DNA of 64,000 nucleotides, taken from assembly GCF_000258515.1 (NCBI RefSeq), contig NZ_AJLF01000001.1, positions 124,001 to 188,000 of the forward strand, in the 5' to 3' direction. Positions within the stretch are counted from its first letter, which is position 1, and each line of letters opens with the position of its first letter. Shown piece by piece: positions 18,027 through 25,973 of the stretch. The translations under genes and the position numbers were made by a program. The notes under the pieces are model-generated. The model did no database searches, was not told the origin of the DNA, and was given only the letters and a program-made list of their open reading frames with translations. Source of the DNA: Thermococcus zilligii AN1. Lineage in GTDB: Archaea > Methanobacteriota_B > Thermococci > Thermococcales > Thermococcaceae.

Positions 18027-18788
18027 TTGCTGGCTGAAGTTATGACGGTAGGTGATGAGCTCCTCACGGGAAACACCGTTGACAGCAACTCCGCTTTCAT
18101 AGCGAAGAGGCTGAGCGAGAGGGGCTACTGGGTGAGGAGGATAACCACCGTTGGAGACGACGTTGGGGAGATAAAGAAGGCAATCAACGAGATCCTCGAG
18201 AGGAAGCCCGATGTCCTCGTTATCTCCGGTGGGTTGGGCCCGACCCACGATGATGTCACCATGTTAGCCGTCGCCGAAGCCCTGGGGAGGAGGCTCGTTC
18301 TCTGCGAGGAATGCCTCGAGAAAATTAAGGCCTTCTACGAGCGCCTTTACAGGGAGGGCTACATAGACGACCCGGCTCTGAACGAGGGGAGGGTGAAGAT
18401 GGCCTACCTTCCCGAGGGGGCTGAACCACTGGAGAACAGCGAGGGGGCGGCCCCAGGTGCTTATATCGAGCACAATGGCGTTAAAATCTTCGTCCTCCCC
18501 GGAATGCCGCGGGAGATGAAGGCTATCTTAGAAAACGAAGTCCTCCCGAGGCTTGGCGAGAGAAAGTTCGTCCAGCTTAAGTTTCTCGCCGGAATAACCG
18601 ACGAGAGCAAGCTCGCGCCCCTATTGAAAGAGGCCCTGGAGCGCTTCAACGTCAGGATCCACTCCTCACCGAAGGGCTTCGGGAAGTACATAGGCCTGAT
18701 AATCTTCGCCGGGAGCGAGGAGGAAGCAGAAAAGGCCGCCCGCTTCCTGGAGGAAAGGGGGATCCCCCTGGAAAGGTGGAAGCTCTGA
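18027..18788 (+). CDS. CinA/MoaB-like protein (COG1058)
   Basis: A 253-residue molybdopterin-binding-like domain protein: VGDELLTGNTVDSNSAFIAKRL, ISGGLGPTHDDVT and VLPGMPREMKAIL match the N-terminal domain of CinA. Bacterial relatives act as NMN or ADP-ribose pyrophosphatases; the archaeal stand-alone form is not well characterised. The TTG start follows GGGGGTGAGAAC. It lies five bases after ipk, in the isoprenoid operon, with no evident metabolic link. Confidence 0.85.
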   Translation: MLAEVMTVGDELLTGNTVDSNSAFIAKRLSERGYWVRRITTVGDDVGEIKKAINEILERKPDVLVISGGLGPTHDDVTMLAVAEALGRRLVLCEECLEKIKAFYERLYREGYIDDPALNEGRVKMAYLPEGAEPLENSEGAAPGAYIEHNGVKIFVLPGMPREMKAILENEVLPRLGERKFVQLKFLAGITDESKLAPLLKEALERFNVRIHSSPKGFGKYIGLIIFAGSEEEAEKAARFLEERGIPLERWKL

Positions 18789-18990
18789 GCATAAGCTTTT
18801 CGAGGAACGGGCTTCTGACGGCGGTCAAAACCCTCTTTAAACTCTCACCTTCGACCTTAACGCCAAGTCTGAAGACGCTCAGTGAGAAGCTGTTTACGAG
18901 CTCCACGATGTTCTCCGGAAACAGCCTGACGTTGAAGGTCATCAGTATCCCGTTGTTGCTACCCAGGGACAGGGTTATTGTGGGAACCAT
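18652..18990 (-). CDS. Possible small protein divergent from idi2
   Basis: A minus-strand frame starts at ATG 18990, eight bases after GGGTGG. The first 75 residues look protein-like (PENIVELVNSFSLSVFRLGV), filling an otherwise empty 257-bp gap. The last third runs antisense into the CinA-like gene and becomes Pro/Arg/Ser-rich, as antisense frames do. Either a short protein that reads through, or chance. I recognise no family. Confidence 0.3.
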   Translation of the reverse strand: MVPTITLSLGSNNGILMTFNVRLFPENIVELVNSFSLSVFRLGVKVEGESLKRVLTAVRSPFLEKLMLRASTFPGGSPFPPGSGRPFLLPPRSRRRLSGLCTSRSPSVRSGS

Positions 18991-19045
18991 GACAGCCACC
19001 CAAAACCTCTTAACTTCCCCCGCCCTTCTCCCCCAGGTGGTGTGA

Positions 19046-20164
19046 ATGCAGGCCTTTGACAGGGAGGAGCTCACGCTCATCAGGAAGTTTGAGCACATAG
19101 AGCACTGCCTCAACAGGAACGTGCAGGCGCACGTTTCCAACGGGTTCGAGGAGGTTCACTTCGTCCACACGAGCCTCCCCGAGATCGACAAGGAGGAAGT
19201 TGACCTGAGCGTCGAGTTCCTGGGAAGACGCTTTGACTACCCGATTTTCATAGCGGGGATGACCGGCGGAACGAAGGGTTCCCAGCTCGCCGGAAGGATA
19301 AACAGGACCCTGGCCAAAGCCGCCCAGGAGCTGAACATCCCGATGGGAGTTGGAAGCCAGAGGGCGATGATAAGGAGGCCAGAAACCTGGGAGAGCTACT
19401 ACGTGAGGGATGTCGCCCCGGATGTATTCCTCGTCGGTAACCTCGGCGCCCCCCAGTTCTCCGGGACAATACCAGAGCGCTATGGCCTTGAAGAGGCCTT
19501 GAAGGCAGTCGAGACCATTCAGGCCGACGCTTTAGCAATCCACATGAACCCCCTCCAGGAGAGCGTCCAGCCCGAGGGGGACACGCATTACAGGGGTGTT
19601 CTGAAGGCCCTGGCAGAGCTCAAAGCCGAGTTCCCTTACCCGATAATAGCTAAGGAAACCGGTGCAGGAGTTTCGAAGGAAGTTGCCATAAGGCTCGAGA
19701 GCATAGGGATTGACGCGATAGACGTCGGCGGCCTCGGCGGGACGAGCTGGAGCGCGGTCGAGTACTACAGGGCGAAAAACGAGATTGGAAAAGCCCTGGC
19801 CCTGCGCTTCTGGGACTGGGGGATCAAAACGGCCATAAGCGTTGCCGAAGTGCGCTATTCGACCGATCTCCCAATAATAGCGACCGGCGGGATGAGGGAC
19901 GGAATAACCATGGCCAAGGCCCTGGCAATGGGTGCCACCTTCGCCGGTGTGGCCCTCCCGCTCCTCAGGCCAGCTGTGAAGGGCGACGTTGATGGAGTGA
20001 TCAAAATCCTGAGGCGCTACATCGAGGAGATAAGGAACGCCATGTTCCTCGTCGGAGCTAAAAATGTGGAAGAGCTGAGGAAAGTCCCGCTCGTGATCAC
20101 GGGCTTCACGAGGGAGTGGCTGGAGCAGAGGATTGATCTTAGGGAATACCTGAGGCACAGGTGA
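19046..20164 (+). CDS. fni: Type 2 isopentenyl-diphosphate delta-isomerase
   Basis: A 372-residue FMN-dependent isomerase interconverting IPP and DMAPP. Visible: [34 protein letters not shown] (catalytic Gln/Glu and Mg site), GGLGGTSW, and ATGGMRDG with the FMN phosphate loop. Full length for the family. RBS AGGTGGTG. It makes the allylic starter for the IdsA synthase encoded downstream. Confidence 0.96.
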   Translation: MQAFDREELTLIRKFEHIEHCLNRNVQAHVSNGFEEVHFVHTSLPEIDKEEVDLSVEFLGRRFDYPIFIAGMTGGTKGSQLAGRINRTLAKAAQELNIPMGVGSQRAMIRRPETWESYYVRDVAPDVFLVGNLGAPQFSGTIPERYGLEEALKAVETIQADALAIHMNPLQESVQPEGDTHYRGVLKALAELKAEFPYPIIAKETGAGVSKEVAIRLESIGIDAIDVGGLGGTSWSAVEYYRAKNEIGKALALRFWDWGIKTAISVAEVRYSTDLPIIATGGMRDGITMAKALAMGATFAGVALPLLRPAVKGDVDGVIKILRRYIEEIRNAMFLVGAKNVEELRKVPLVITGFTREWLEQRIDLREYLRHR

Positions 20165-20239
20165 CGCGTGGATTTCATCGGGGCTTTGCGCTTAGTTTTA
20201 ATCCCCCATCCCCTGGCTTTGGGATGAGAACGATTGGCG

Positions 20240-20325
20240 CACACATTTTTAAACCCCTGGGCCAAACTAAAACCAGCGCAGCCCCACGCCTCATGAGAGG
20301 CCTGGGGGCGTGAGGAGGAAGAGAG
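20240..20325 (+). promoter_or_regulatory. RNase J promoter and structured leader
   Basis: A TATA-like CATTTTTAAAC (20242-20252) precedes a leader whose bases CACGCC (20285-20290) and GGCGTG (20307-20312) are complementary and enclose a smaller CCTC-ATGA-GAGG hairpin. The Shine-Dalgarno GAGGAGG follows directly, so the fold could affect initiation. Confidence 0.4.
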
Positions 20326-21696
20326 ATGATAAAAATCTACACGATCAGCGGTTACGAGGAAGTTGGCAAGAACATGACGGCTGTAGGCTACAGCGACGGA
20401 GGCAGGGAGGAAGTCGTTATAATCGACATGGGCATTCGCCTCGACCGCGTCCTCATCCACGAGGACGTTAACATCCAGCAGTTCCCGACGAAGGAGCTCC
20501 AGAAGCTCGGGGCTATTCCAGATGACTCGATCCTCAGGGATAAAAAGGTCGTGGCAATAGCCCTTACCCACGGCCACCTCGACCACATAGGTGCCGTCGC
20601 AAAGCTGGCCCCCCACTATCCCGACGTCCCGATCTACGGCACGCCCTACACTGTAAAGCTCGCCAAAAGCGAGGTCAAGAGCGAGGAGTACTTCGAGGTC
20701 AAAAACCCGATGTACGAGACCCAGTTCGGCGAAATAGTCCAGGTCAGCGAGAACCTCGCCATAGAGTTCGTTCGCTCAACCCACTCGATACCGCAGGCGG
20801 CCATGGTTGTCGTCCACACACCCGAAGGGGCGGTGGTCCACACCGGAGATTTTAAGTTCGACAACAACAACCCGCTCGGCGAGAGGCCCGACTATAAAAG
20901 GCTGAAGGAGCTCGGAAAGGAGGGCGTTAAAGTCCTGATCGCGGAATCAACCCGCGTTGCCGAGCCGACTAAAACCCCCAGTGAAGCTGTCGCCCAGATG
21001 CTCCTCGAGGACTTCTTCCTCTACGAGGGGGTTGAGGAGAAGGGTTTAATAGCGACGACCTTCGCTTCCCACATAGCCCGCCTTCAGGAGCTCATCTGGA
21101 TAGCCAACAAAATGAACAGGCAGGCGGTTTTTGTGGGCCGCTCGCTGGCGAAGTACACGGGTATAGCGAAGCAGCTCGGGCTGATAAAGATGAAAGGTGC
21201 CAGGGCCGTTAAGAGCCCGAACGCGATAGGAAAAGTCCTCTCGGAGGTCTCAAGTGCGAGGGAGAACTACCTCCTCGTCGTTACCGGCCACCAGGGCGAA
21301 CCCGGGGCTGTTCTCACGAGAATGGCAAACGGTGAGCTCTATGATTTAGGAAAGGACGACACCGTGGTCTTTTCAGCCGGGACGATACCGAACCCGCTCA
21401 ACATGGCCCAGCGCTACGTTTTGGAGACAAAGCTCAGGATGAAGGGCGTCAGGATGATAACGGACCTCCACGTAAGCGGCCACGCCAGCAGGGAAGACCA
21501 CCGTTACCTCATAAGGATGCTCAATCCAGAGAACATCGTTCCCGCCCACGGCGAGTTCAGGATGCTGACCCACTACGCCGAACTGGCCGAGGAAGAGGGC
21601 TACCTCATTGGCAGGGACGTCTTCGTTTCGAGGAACGGTTATACCGTTGAGATAGGTGATGGGGTGGCGAAGCTCTCCAGTGAGGCAAAAAACTGA
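20326..21696 (+). CDS. Archaeal RNase J (beta-CASP 5'-3' exoribonuclease)
   Basis: A 456-residue MBL/beta-CASP ribonuclease equivalent to P. abyssi aRNase J. The metal site is HGHLDHIG (residues 83-88 region), followed by HTGDFKFD, and the beta-CASP part ends with GHASREDH and PAHGEFRM. It degrades RNA 5'-3' and works with the ribosome-associated aCPSF/ASH-Ski2 machinery. Placement between idi2 and idsA is the usual Thermococcales order. Confidence 0.94.
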   Translation: MIKIYTISGYEEVGKNMTAVGYSDGGREEVVIIDMGIRLDRVLIHEDVNIQQFPTKELQKLGAIPDDSILRDKKVVAIALTHGHLDHIGAVAKLAPHYPDVPIYGTPYTVKLAKSEVKSEEYFEVKNPMYETQFGEIVQVSENLAIEFVRSTHSIPQAAMVVVHTPEGAVVHTGDFKFDNNNPLGERPDYKRLKELGKEGVKVLIAESTRVAEPTKTPSEAVAQMLLEDFFLYEGVEEKGLIATTFASHIARLQELIWIANKMNRQAVFVGRSLAKYTGIAKQLGLIKMKGARAVKSPNAIGKVLSEVSSARENYLLVVTGHQGEPGAVLTRMANGELYDLGKDDTVVFSAGTIPNPLNMAQRYVLETKLRMKGVRMITDLHVSGHASREDHRYLIRMLNPENIVPAHGEFRMLTHYAELAEEEGYLIGRDVFVSRNGYTVEIGDGVAKLSSEAKN

Positions 21697-21745
21697 TAAA
21701 GGTGTTCGCCCTTTCCCTCTCGGCTTAAGGTTAAGGGGTGATACA

Positions 21746-22777
21746 ATGGGCAATTACGATGAACTGTTTGCTCGGATCAAAATAATCACGAGGGACGTTG
21801 ACAGGGTGATTCTGGAGTTAGTCCCGGAGAAGGATCCAAAAACCCTTTACGACGCCGCCAGGCATTACCCGCTTGCGGGCGGGAAGAGAGTCCGCCCCTT
21901 CGTCGTTCTCCGCGCGGCCGAAGCGGTCGGCGGCAACCCGGAGGAGGCCCTTTACCCCGCGGCATCGGTCGAGTTCATACACAACTACTCCCTCGTTCAC
22001 GATGATATAATGGACATGGACGAGCTGAGGCGCGGGAGGCCGACCGTGCACAGGCTGTGGGGAGTTAACATGGCGATTTTAGCCGGCGACCTGCTCTTCA
22101 GCAAGGCCTTCGAGGCGGTAGCCAGGGCCAGTGTTTCCCCGGAAAAGAAGGCCAGAATCCTGGATGTCCTCGTCAGGACTTCCAACATGCTCTGCGAAGG
22201 CCAGGCGCTCGACATAGAGTTCGAGAAGAGGGAGGAGGTTACCGTCGAGGAATATCTCCGGATGATAAGCGGAAAGACCGGCGCGCTGTTCCAGGGTTCG
22301 GCTGAAATAGGAGCAATAGTCGGGACAGACAACGAGGAGTACATTCAGGCCCTGTCGAAGTGGGGCATGAACGTTGGAATGGCCTTCCAGATATGGGACG
22401 ACGTGCTCGACCTCATAGCGGACGAGGAGAAGCTGGGCAAGCCCGTTGGCAGCGACATAAGGAAGGGCAAGAAGACCCTCATAGTCAGCCACTTCTTCAG
22501 CAAGGCCAGCAAAAAAGATAAGGCCGAGTTCCTCAAGGTCTTTGGTAAATACGCAGGGGATGCTAAGGGCGACGCGCTCATACACGACGAGAGGGTTAAA
22601 GAAGAGGTCGCCAAAGCCATCGATCTCCTCAGAAAGTACGGGAGCATTGACTACGCCGCCCAGTACGCCAAGAACCTCGTTAGGGAAGCTAACGAAGCCC
22701 TCAAAGTCCTCCCCGAGAGCGAGGCGAGGAGGGATTTGGAGCTTTTGGCCGAGTTTTTAGTTGAGAGGGAGTTTTGA
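21746..22777 (+). CDS. idsA: Bifunctional short-chain prenyl diphosphate synthase (FPP/GGPP)
   Basis: A 343-residue trans-prenyltransferase with first Asp-rich motif VHDDIMDMD and second WDDVLDL. Residue 81, the fifth position before the first motif, is Tyr; in T. kodakarensis IdsA the same residue controls chain length. Start at ATG 21746 after AAGGGGTG; upstream in-frame codons belong to the RNase J end. It produces GGPP for archaeol synthesis. Its TGA overlaps the next ATG by one base. Confidence 0.95.
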   Translation: MGNYDELFARIKIITRDVDRVILELVPEKDPKTLYDAARHYPLAGGKRVRPFVVLRAAEAVGGNPEEALYPAASVEFIHNYSLVHDDIMDMDELRRGRPTVHRLWGVNMAILAGDLLFSKAFEAVARASVSPEKKARILDVLVRTSNMLCEGQALDIEFEKREEVTVEEYLRMISGKTGALFQGSAEIGAIVGTDNEEYIQALSKWGMNVGMAFQIWDDVLDLIADEEKLGKPVGSDIRKGKKTLIVSHFFSKASKKDKAEFLKVFGKYAGDAKGDALIHDERVKEEVAKAIDLLRKYGSIDYAAQYAKNLVREANEALKVLPESEARRDLELLAEFLVEREF

Positions 22778-23391
22778 TGGGAGAGTTTAAACTCTCCGAT
22801 TACTCTTCCGACCTCGTTGTTCTCTTCCTTCTGCTGCTATTATTTTCTCTCATGGCAGTCCCCCGGGTCGAGATTTCCGTGAGTTCTCCGTGGGATGCCT
22901 TCTACATCCATCTCCTGCCCTGGGTTCTGTTGATTCCGCTCCATGAGGGACTTCACACCCTTACCGCCAGGCTTATGGGGGCCAGGGTTCGATTCGGAGT
23001 TACAACGATTGGCAGATTTAACTTAACGCCATACATGGCCATTGAAACCCCACTGCCTGCAGGAAAATACGTCCTCGTGTCCCTCTCCCCTCTGATCCTT
23101 TCGCTTGTGGCCCTGAGCCTGGCCTGGCTCCTCCACTCGGCCTTCTGGGTTCTCGTTTACGCCTACAACACGGCCGGCATGGCCGGGGACTTTGTTACTG
23201 CCCTTGTTCTCCTGAGAATGCCCGGGGATGCAGAGGTTTTCGATGACGGGATTGTGCTCCGTTCAGCAGAGGAGATACCGAGACCTTACCCGGTCTGGGT
23301 TTCGTCACTTCTAAAGGTCTTCGCAGTGATAGCCTTTCTGCTGTTCCTACGTTTACTTTTCGGCCGTGTGGATATTGTGGTTGAGAAGTGA
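22777..23391 (+). CDS. Membrane zincin-like protein (DUF3267 type)
   Basis: A 204-residue membrane protein with about four to five helices. LIPLHEGLHTLTARLMG carries an HExxH zinc-protease motif in a transmembrane context, as in DUF3267 putative peptidases. A third ligand is not obvious. It is coupled to idsA by a one-base overlap. Substrate unknown. Confidence 0.8.
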   Translation: MGEFKLSDYSSDLVVLFLLLLLFSLMAVPRVEISVSSPWDAFYIHLLPWVLLIPLHEGLHTLTARLMGARVRFGVTTIGRFNLTPYMAIETPLPAGKYVLVSLSPLILSLVALSLAWLLHSAFWVLVYAYNTAGMAGDFVTALVLLRMPGDAEVFDDGIVLRSAEEIPRPYPVWVSSLLKVFAVIAFLLFLRLLFGRVDIVVEK

Positions 23392-23461
23392 GCTTTTGCC
23401 ACAATCCCGTCCACCGGCAGTGCCCGGCCCCTTCTTTCCACTTCCCGTGAACCGAAAAGCC

Positions 23462-23634
23462 CGAGGCAAGGTAGTGTTAATGGAATTGCTTCAACAGCAT
23501 CATTGGACACTAAGCCAAATAGTAAAACTTATAAAGGAGCTTGATCTATAATTGAGCGCAAAACTGGTGGAGGTGAATCCCATGAAGTGGAAGCCCTTGT
23601 TTGCAGTCCTGCTGGGACTGCTGATGCTTGGAGT
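23462..23634 (+). repeat. Promoter-leader cassette, copy 1
   Basis: This stretch holds a TATA box (CTTATAAA, 23528-23535), 5' leader, RBS GGAGGTG and the first signal-peptide codons. It is repeated at 24597-24768 with scattered differences; shared strings include TGTTAATGGAATT, AAATAGTAAAACTTATAAAG and TTTGCAGTCCT.CTGGGACTGCT. Confidence 0.85.
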
Positions 23635-24355
23635 AACGGCTGGAAGTGCAAGTGCAACGGCTATGGTTTTAAATGGCAACCCTGCGCCCCTTCAGGTGAG
23701 GGTATCCCCATTGTCCGTTCATGATATGATAAAGATACGATCCTTAGTCTTGAACGAGATTGGGGCATTTGGAATATCAAAAGACGAACTCTCTTTAGGG
23801 AACATCCATGGATACAAGGCTGGCTCATACTCCGTCTTCACTATAGACACTTCTAAGGGAGCAATAACAGGAATCTATGATGGAGCATCAATTACTCTCT
23901 CTAAGGTTATAACAACTACAGAGGACAATGTTGTAATCAAAACAGTGACAGATGGTAGGGTTAATGTCCACAGTTACTCAAAAGAGGAAATGCAAAAATT
24001 GACTGAACCTTTTAAGAGAATAACATACTATTATTTGCCCACTACACCGCTCTTAACAAAAAATAATTTAATACAGCCAGATGCCACTTTCGAGAGACAT
24101 TGGTGGGGATGGAAAGTAACATTTACTGAACAGGAAACTCAGGACATAGTTACGATACTTAGAGATGGATCTGCGACGGCAGGAGCTATAGCGGCATATT
24201 TAGCATCTACTGGCGTATCAGCAAGTATTGCCCTGGCGGTCGCAGCAGCACTCATCGCTAGCGCGGGTATTATATACGCGATAGATGCAATTGGAGGGCA
24301 TAAAGGAATTTACGTTGCGTACTTTATGGGCACCACATGGATATGGCACAACTAA
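23582..24355 (+). CDS. Secreted protein with bacteriocin-like hydrophobic C-terminus
   Basis: A 257-residue protein. Residues 1-27 form a signal peptide (MKWKPLFAVLLGLLMLG...ASATA). A polar middle (residues 30-195) follows. The last 60 residues are an Ala/Gly-rich double helix (AGAIAAYLASTGVSASIALA, VAAALIASAGIIYAIDAIGG) ending in aromatic GTTWIWHN. That tail resembles the membrane-active end of ribosomal bacteriocins in composition; no family is recognised. Start at ATG 23582 after GGAGGTGAATCCC. Codon use is more AT-rich than in flanking genes, which points to transfer. A 56-residue membrane protein follows 15 bp later, and a second secreted protein has a near-copy of this promoter and leader. 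Confidence 0.8.
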   Translation: MKWKPLFAVLLGLLMLGVTAGSASATAMVLNGNPAPLQVRVSPLSVHDMIKIRSLVLNEIGAFGISKDELSLGNIHGYKAGSYSVFTIDTSKGAITGIYDGASITLSKVITTTEDNVVIKTVTDGRVNVHSYSKEEMQKLTEPFKRITYYYLPTTPLLTKNNLIQPDATFERHWWGWKVTFTEQETQDIVTILRDGSATAGAIAAYLASTGVSASIALAVAAALIASAGIIYAIDAIGGHKGIYVAYFMGTTWIWHN

Positions 24356-24370
24356 ACTGGGGGAAGGCCT

Positions 24371-24541
24371 ATGGATGCTTACATGATAGATGCTGCTGTT
24401 GGAGTCCTGGTTGTTATTTACTCTTTGGTTGTTGGGATAATTGGCGCAAAAGCCAAGAACCCCACCAAGCAGATGTGGGCAGCAATGGCGTTGTTCTTTG
24501 GAGCGCTTATCTTCGGCCTCTGGACTGAATATCGCCGGTGA
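24371..24541 (+). CDS. 56-residue two-helix membrane protein, candidate immunity partner
   Basis: MDAYMIDAAVGVLVVIYSLV opens the first transmembrane helix, then a short basic loop (GAKAKNPTKQ) and a second helix (AAMALFFGALIFGLW), ending EYRR. RBS GGGGGAAGG lies just upstream. It starts 15 bp after the secreted protein gene and shares its promoter. Size, topology and position are those of small immunity or export-helper proteins of bacteriocin operons; this is inference. T-rich sequence after the stop (TTCTTTCTCATTTTCC) could terminate the transcript. Confidence 0.75.
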   Translation: MDAYMIDAAVGVLVVIYSLVVGIIGAKAKNPTKQMWAAMALFFGALIFGLWTEYRR

Positions 24542-24596
24542 TTCTTTCTCATTTTCCTAAAGAAAATTTACCCTATTCTATTTCTCTCAAAACGCT

Positions 24597-24768
24597 CGAG
24601 GCGAAGTGGTGTTAATGGAATTACTCAAGCAGTATCGTTGAACACTAAGTCAAATAGTAAAACTTATAAAGGGCTTGATCTAAAATTGAGTGCAAAACTC
24701 CTGGGGTGAATCCCGTGAAGTGGAAGCCGTCGTTTGCAGTCCTACTGGGACTGCTGATAGTGGGAAGC
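24597..24768 (+). repeat. Promoter-leader cassette, copy 2
   Basis: Second copy of the cassette at 23462-23634, about 1.13 kb downstream in the same orientation. The TATA box (CTTATAAA, 24663-24670) and the start context GGGGTGAATCCC-GTG are kept. Similarity stops inside the signal peptide, after which the two proteins are unrelated. Confidence 0.85.
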
Positions 24769-25887
24769 ATGGTCTTCGCAGACACACTTCGGGATAATAT
24801 GTCCGAGCCCACCTCCAAGGACCAACCTCCAATTTTTTCAACTCCCCAAAAGGGGGTTATCATGAAAACGTTTGTTGGGGAATCAAGTACACGCACAGCA
24901 GGGCAGTTCCTTCGGAAGTATTGGGACAAACTAACGCTTAGAGTGAACCTTGAGGAATTCAGAAATTGTACCTTCGTAGGGTTAGCCCTCAAACCAACGC
25001 CGGATGGTAGGTATGTCCCCCTCTATTACTTCGCTATGGATGATCCTGTACCTGCCAATCCTCAGGTTTTGGAGGAGTCTTTCACCGCCGAGGCCACTCG
25101 ATTTGTAAGCCTTCCGATGAAAATGAAAGGAGCACTTGGGGATGAACCTCCCCGGGAATGGAACTCAATAGGACGTATCAGTACAGTAACGGCATCTAAG
25201 GAAATAACCACGCGGCGGGGCAATAAGGTTATGGTATACAACAAGTTTGGGGCCGATTTCTGGGTGGCAGAAGCCAGGATGGGGTATTACTACTATGTGT
25301 ATACGAGTCACGAGGCGAAAGTCCCCAGTGAGAGGGATGTTCCAAGGGATTTCAGAGTGGCTGTGAAAGAAGTTCGAGAAAGGACCACTATCCTAAACCC
25401 CTCACCGGACAGGGCATATTTTGGGGTTGGAAGCTTTAAACCGGAGGGCAGTGGCTCTTCGCCTGAACCTACGGTTACGTGGGGCTTAAACCTAAATGTT
25501 GATTCCACAGGGCTCCCAAATGCCGGGGCGGGATTCAGTGAAACCCGCACCAAAGGACTTACCTTCAAATGGTATACCAATGACATTGACGCCAATAGGG
25601 ATATCGAGTTCCAGTTCTATGACTTGAAAAAAGGAACATGGCTGGGAAGTTCGCCTGCGTGGGGTCAGATATTCATAACACATCCGGTAGTAGTTCCCTT
25701 TGTAAAAAAGGGAACCCTCTTTCACATGGTTGAGATGAAATTGAGGGCAGAGGCGGACTTCGTGTATGAGGAGGACGTTCCCGTATGTGGGGGAGGTCAT
25801 GGTTGCTGGGTTTCCCATCAGAGACACGATGTCCGGGCTCCTGCAATTGAGTTCACCGTTGAGATGTATCCATGGTTCATAAACTAG
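24715..25887 (+). CDS. Large secreted protein of unknown function
   Basis: A 390-residue protein: signal peptide VKWKPSFAVLLGLLIVGSMVFA, then a mostly beta-strand, aromatic-rich body (GYYYYVYTSH, GLNLNVDSTGLPNAGAGFSE, IEFQFYDLKKGTWLGSSPAWG) and a Cys pair in VCGGGHGCWVSHQRHD near the C-terminus that could form a disulphide or bind metal. GTG 24715 is chosen because it aligns exactly with the ATG of the paralogous leader. No family recognised; a beta-rich secreted effector or surface protein is possible. AT-rich compared with neighbours. Confidence 0.8.
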   Translation: MKWKPSFAVLLGLLIVGSMVFADTLRDNMSEPTSKDQPPIFSTPQKGVIMKTFVGESSTRTAGQFLRKYWDKLTLRVNLEEFRNCTFVGLALKPTPDGRYVPLYYFAMDDPVPANPQVLEESFTAEATRFVSLPMKMKGALGDEPPREWNSIGRISTVTASKEITTRRGNKVMVYNKFGADFWVAEARMGYYYYVYTSHEAKVPSERDVPRDFRVAVKEVRERTTILNPSPDRAYFGVGSFKPEGSGSSPEPTVTWGLNLNVDSTGLPNAGAGFSETRTKGLTFKWYTNDIDANRDIEFQFYDLKKGTWLGSSPAWGQIFITHPVVVPFVKKGTLFHMVEMKLRAEADFVYEEDVPVCGGGHGCWVSHQRHDVRAPAIEFTVEMYPWFIN

Positions 25888-25914
25888 GGATAACGGGGGA
25901 CTTGTTTCTATTTC

Positions 25915-25947
25915 CCCTTTTCAGGAAATCCTGAGAAAATAGGGGGT
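25915..25947. terminator. Hairpin between convergent genes
   Basis: CCCCTTTTCAGGA and TCCTGAGAAAATAGGGG form an almost perfect inverted repeat, with A/T runs on both sides. It lies between the ends of the secreted protein gene and leuS, so it could serve both. Confidence 0.5.
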
Positions 25948-25973
25948 AATTAAAGGGATAAAAGCGGAGGATG

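Noticed and set aside
23552-23581. Upstream TTG start of the first secreted protein
   Set aside because: It would put charged residues before the signal peptide and lies before the GGAGGTG RBS; ATG 23582 fits.
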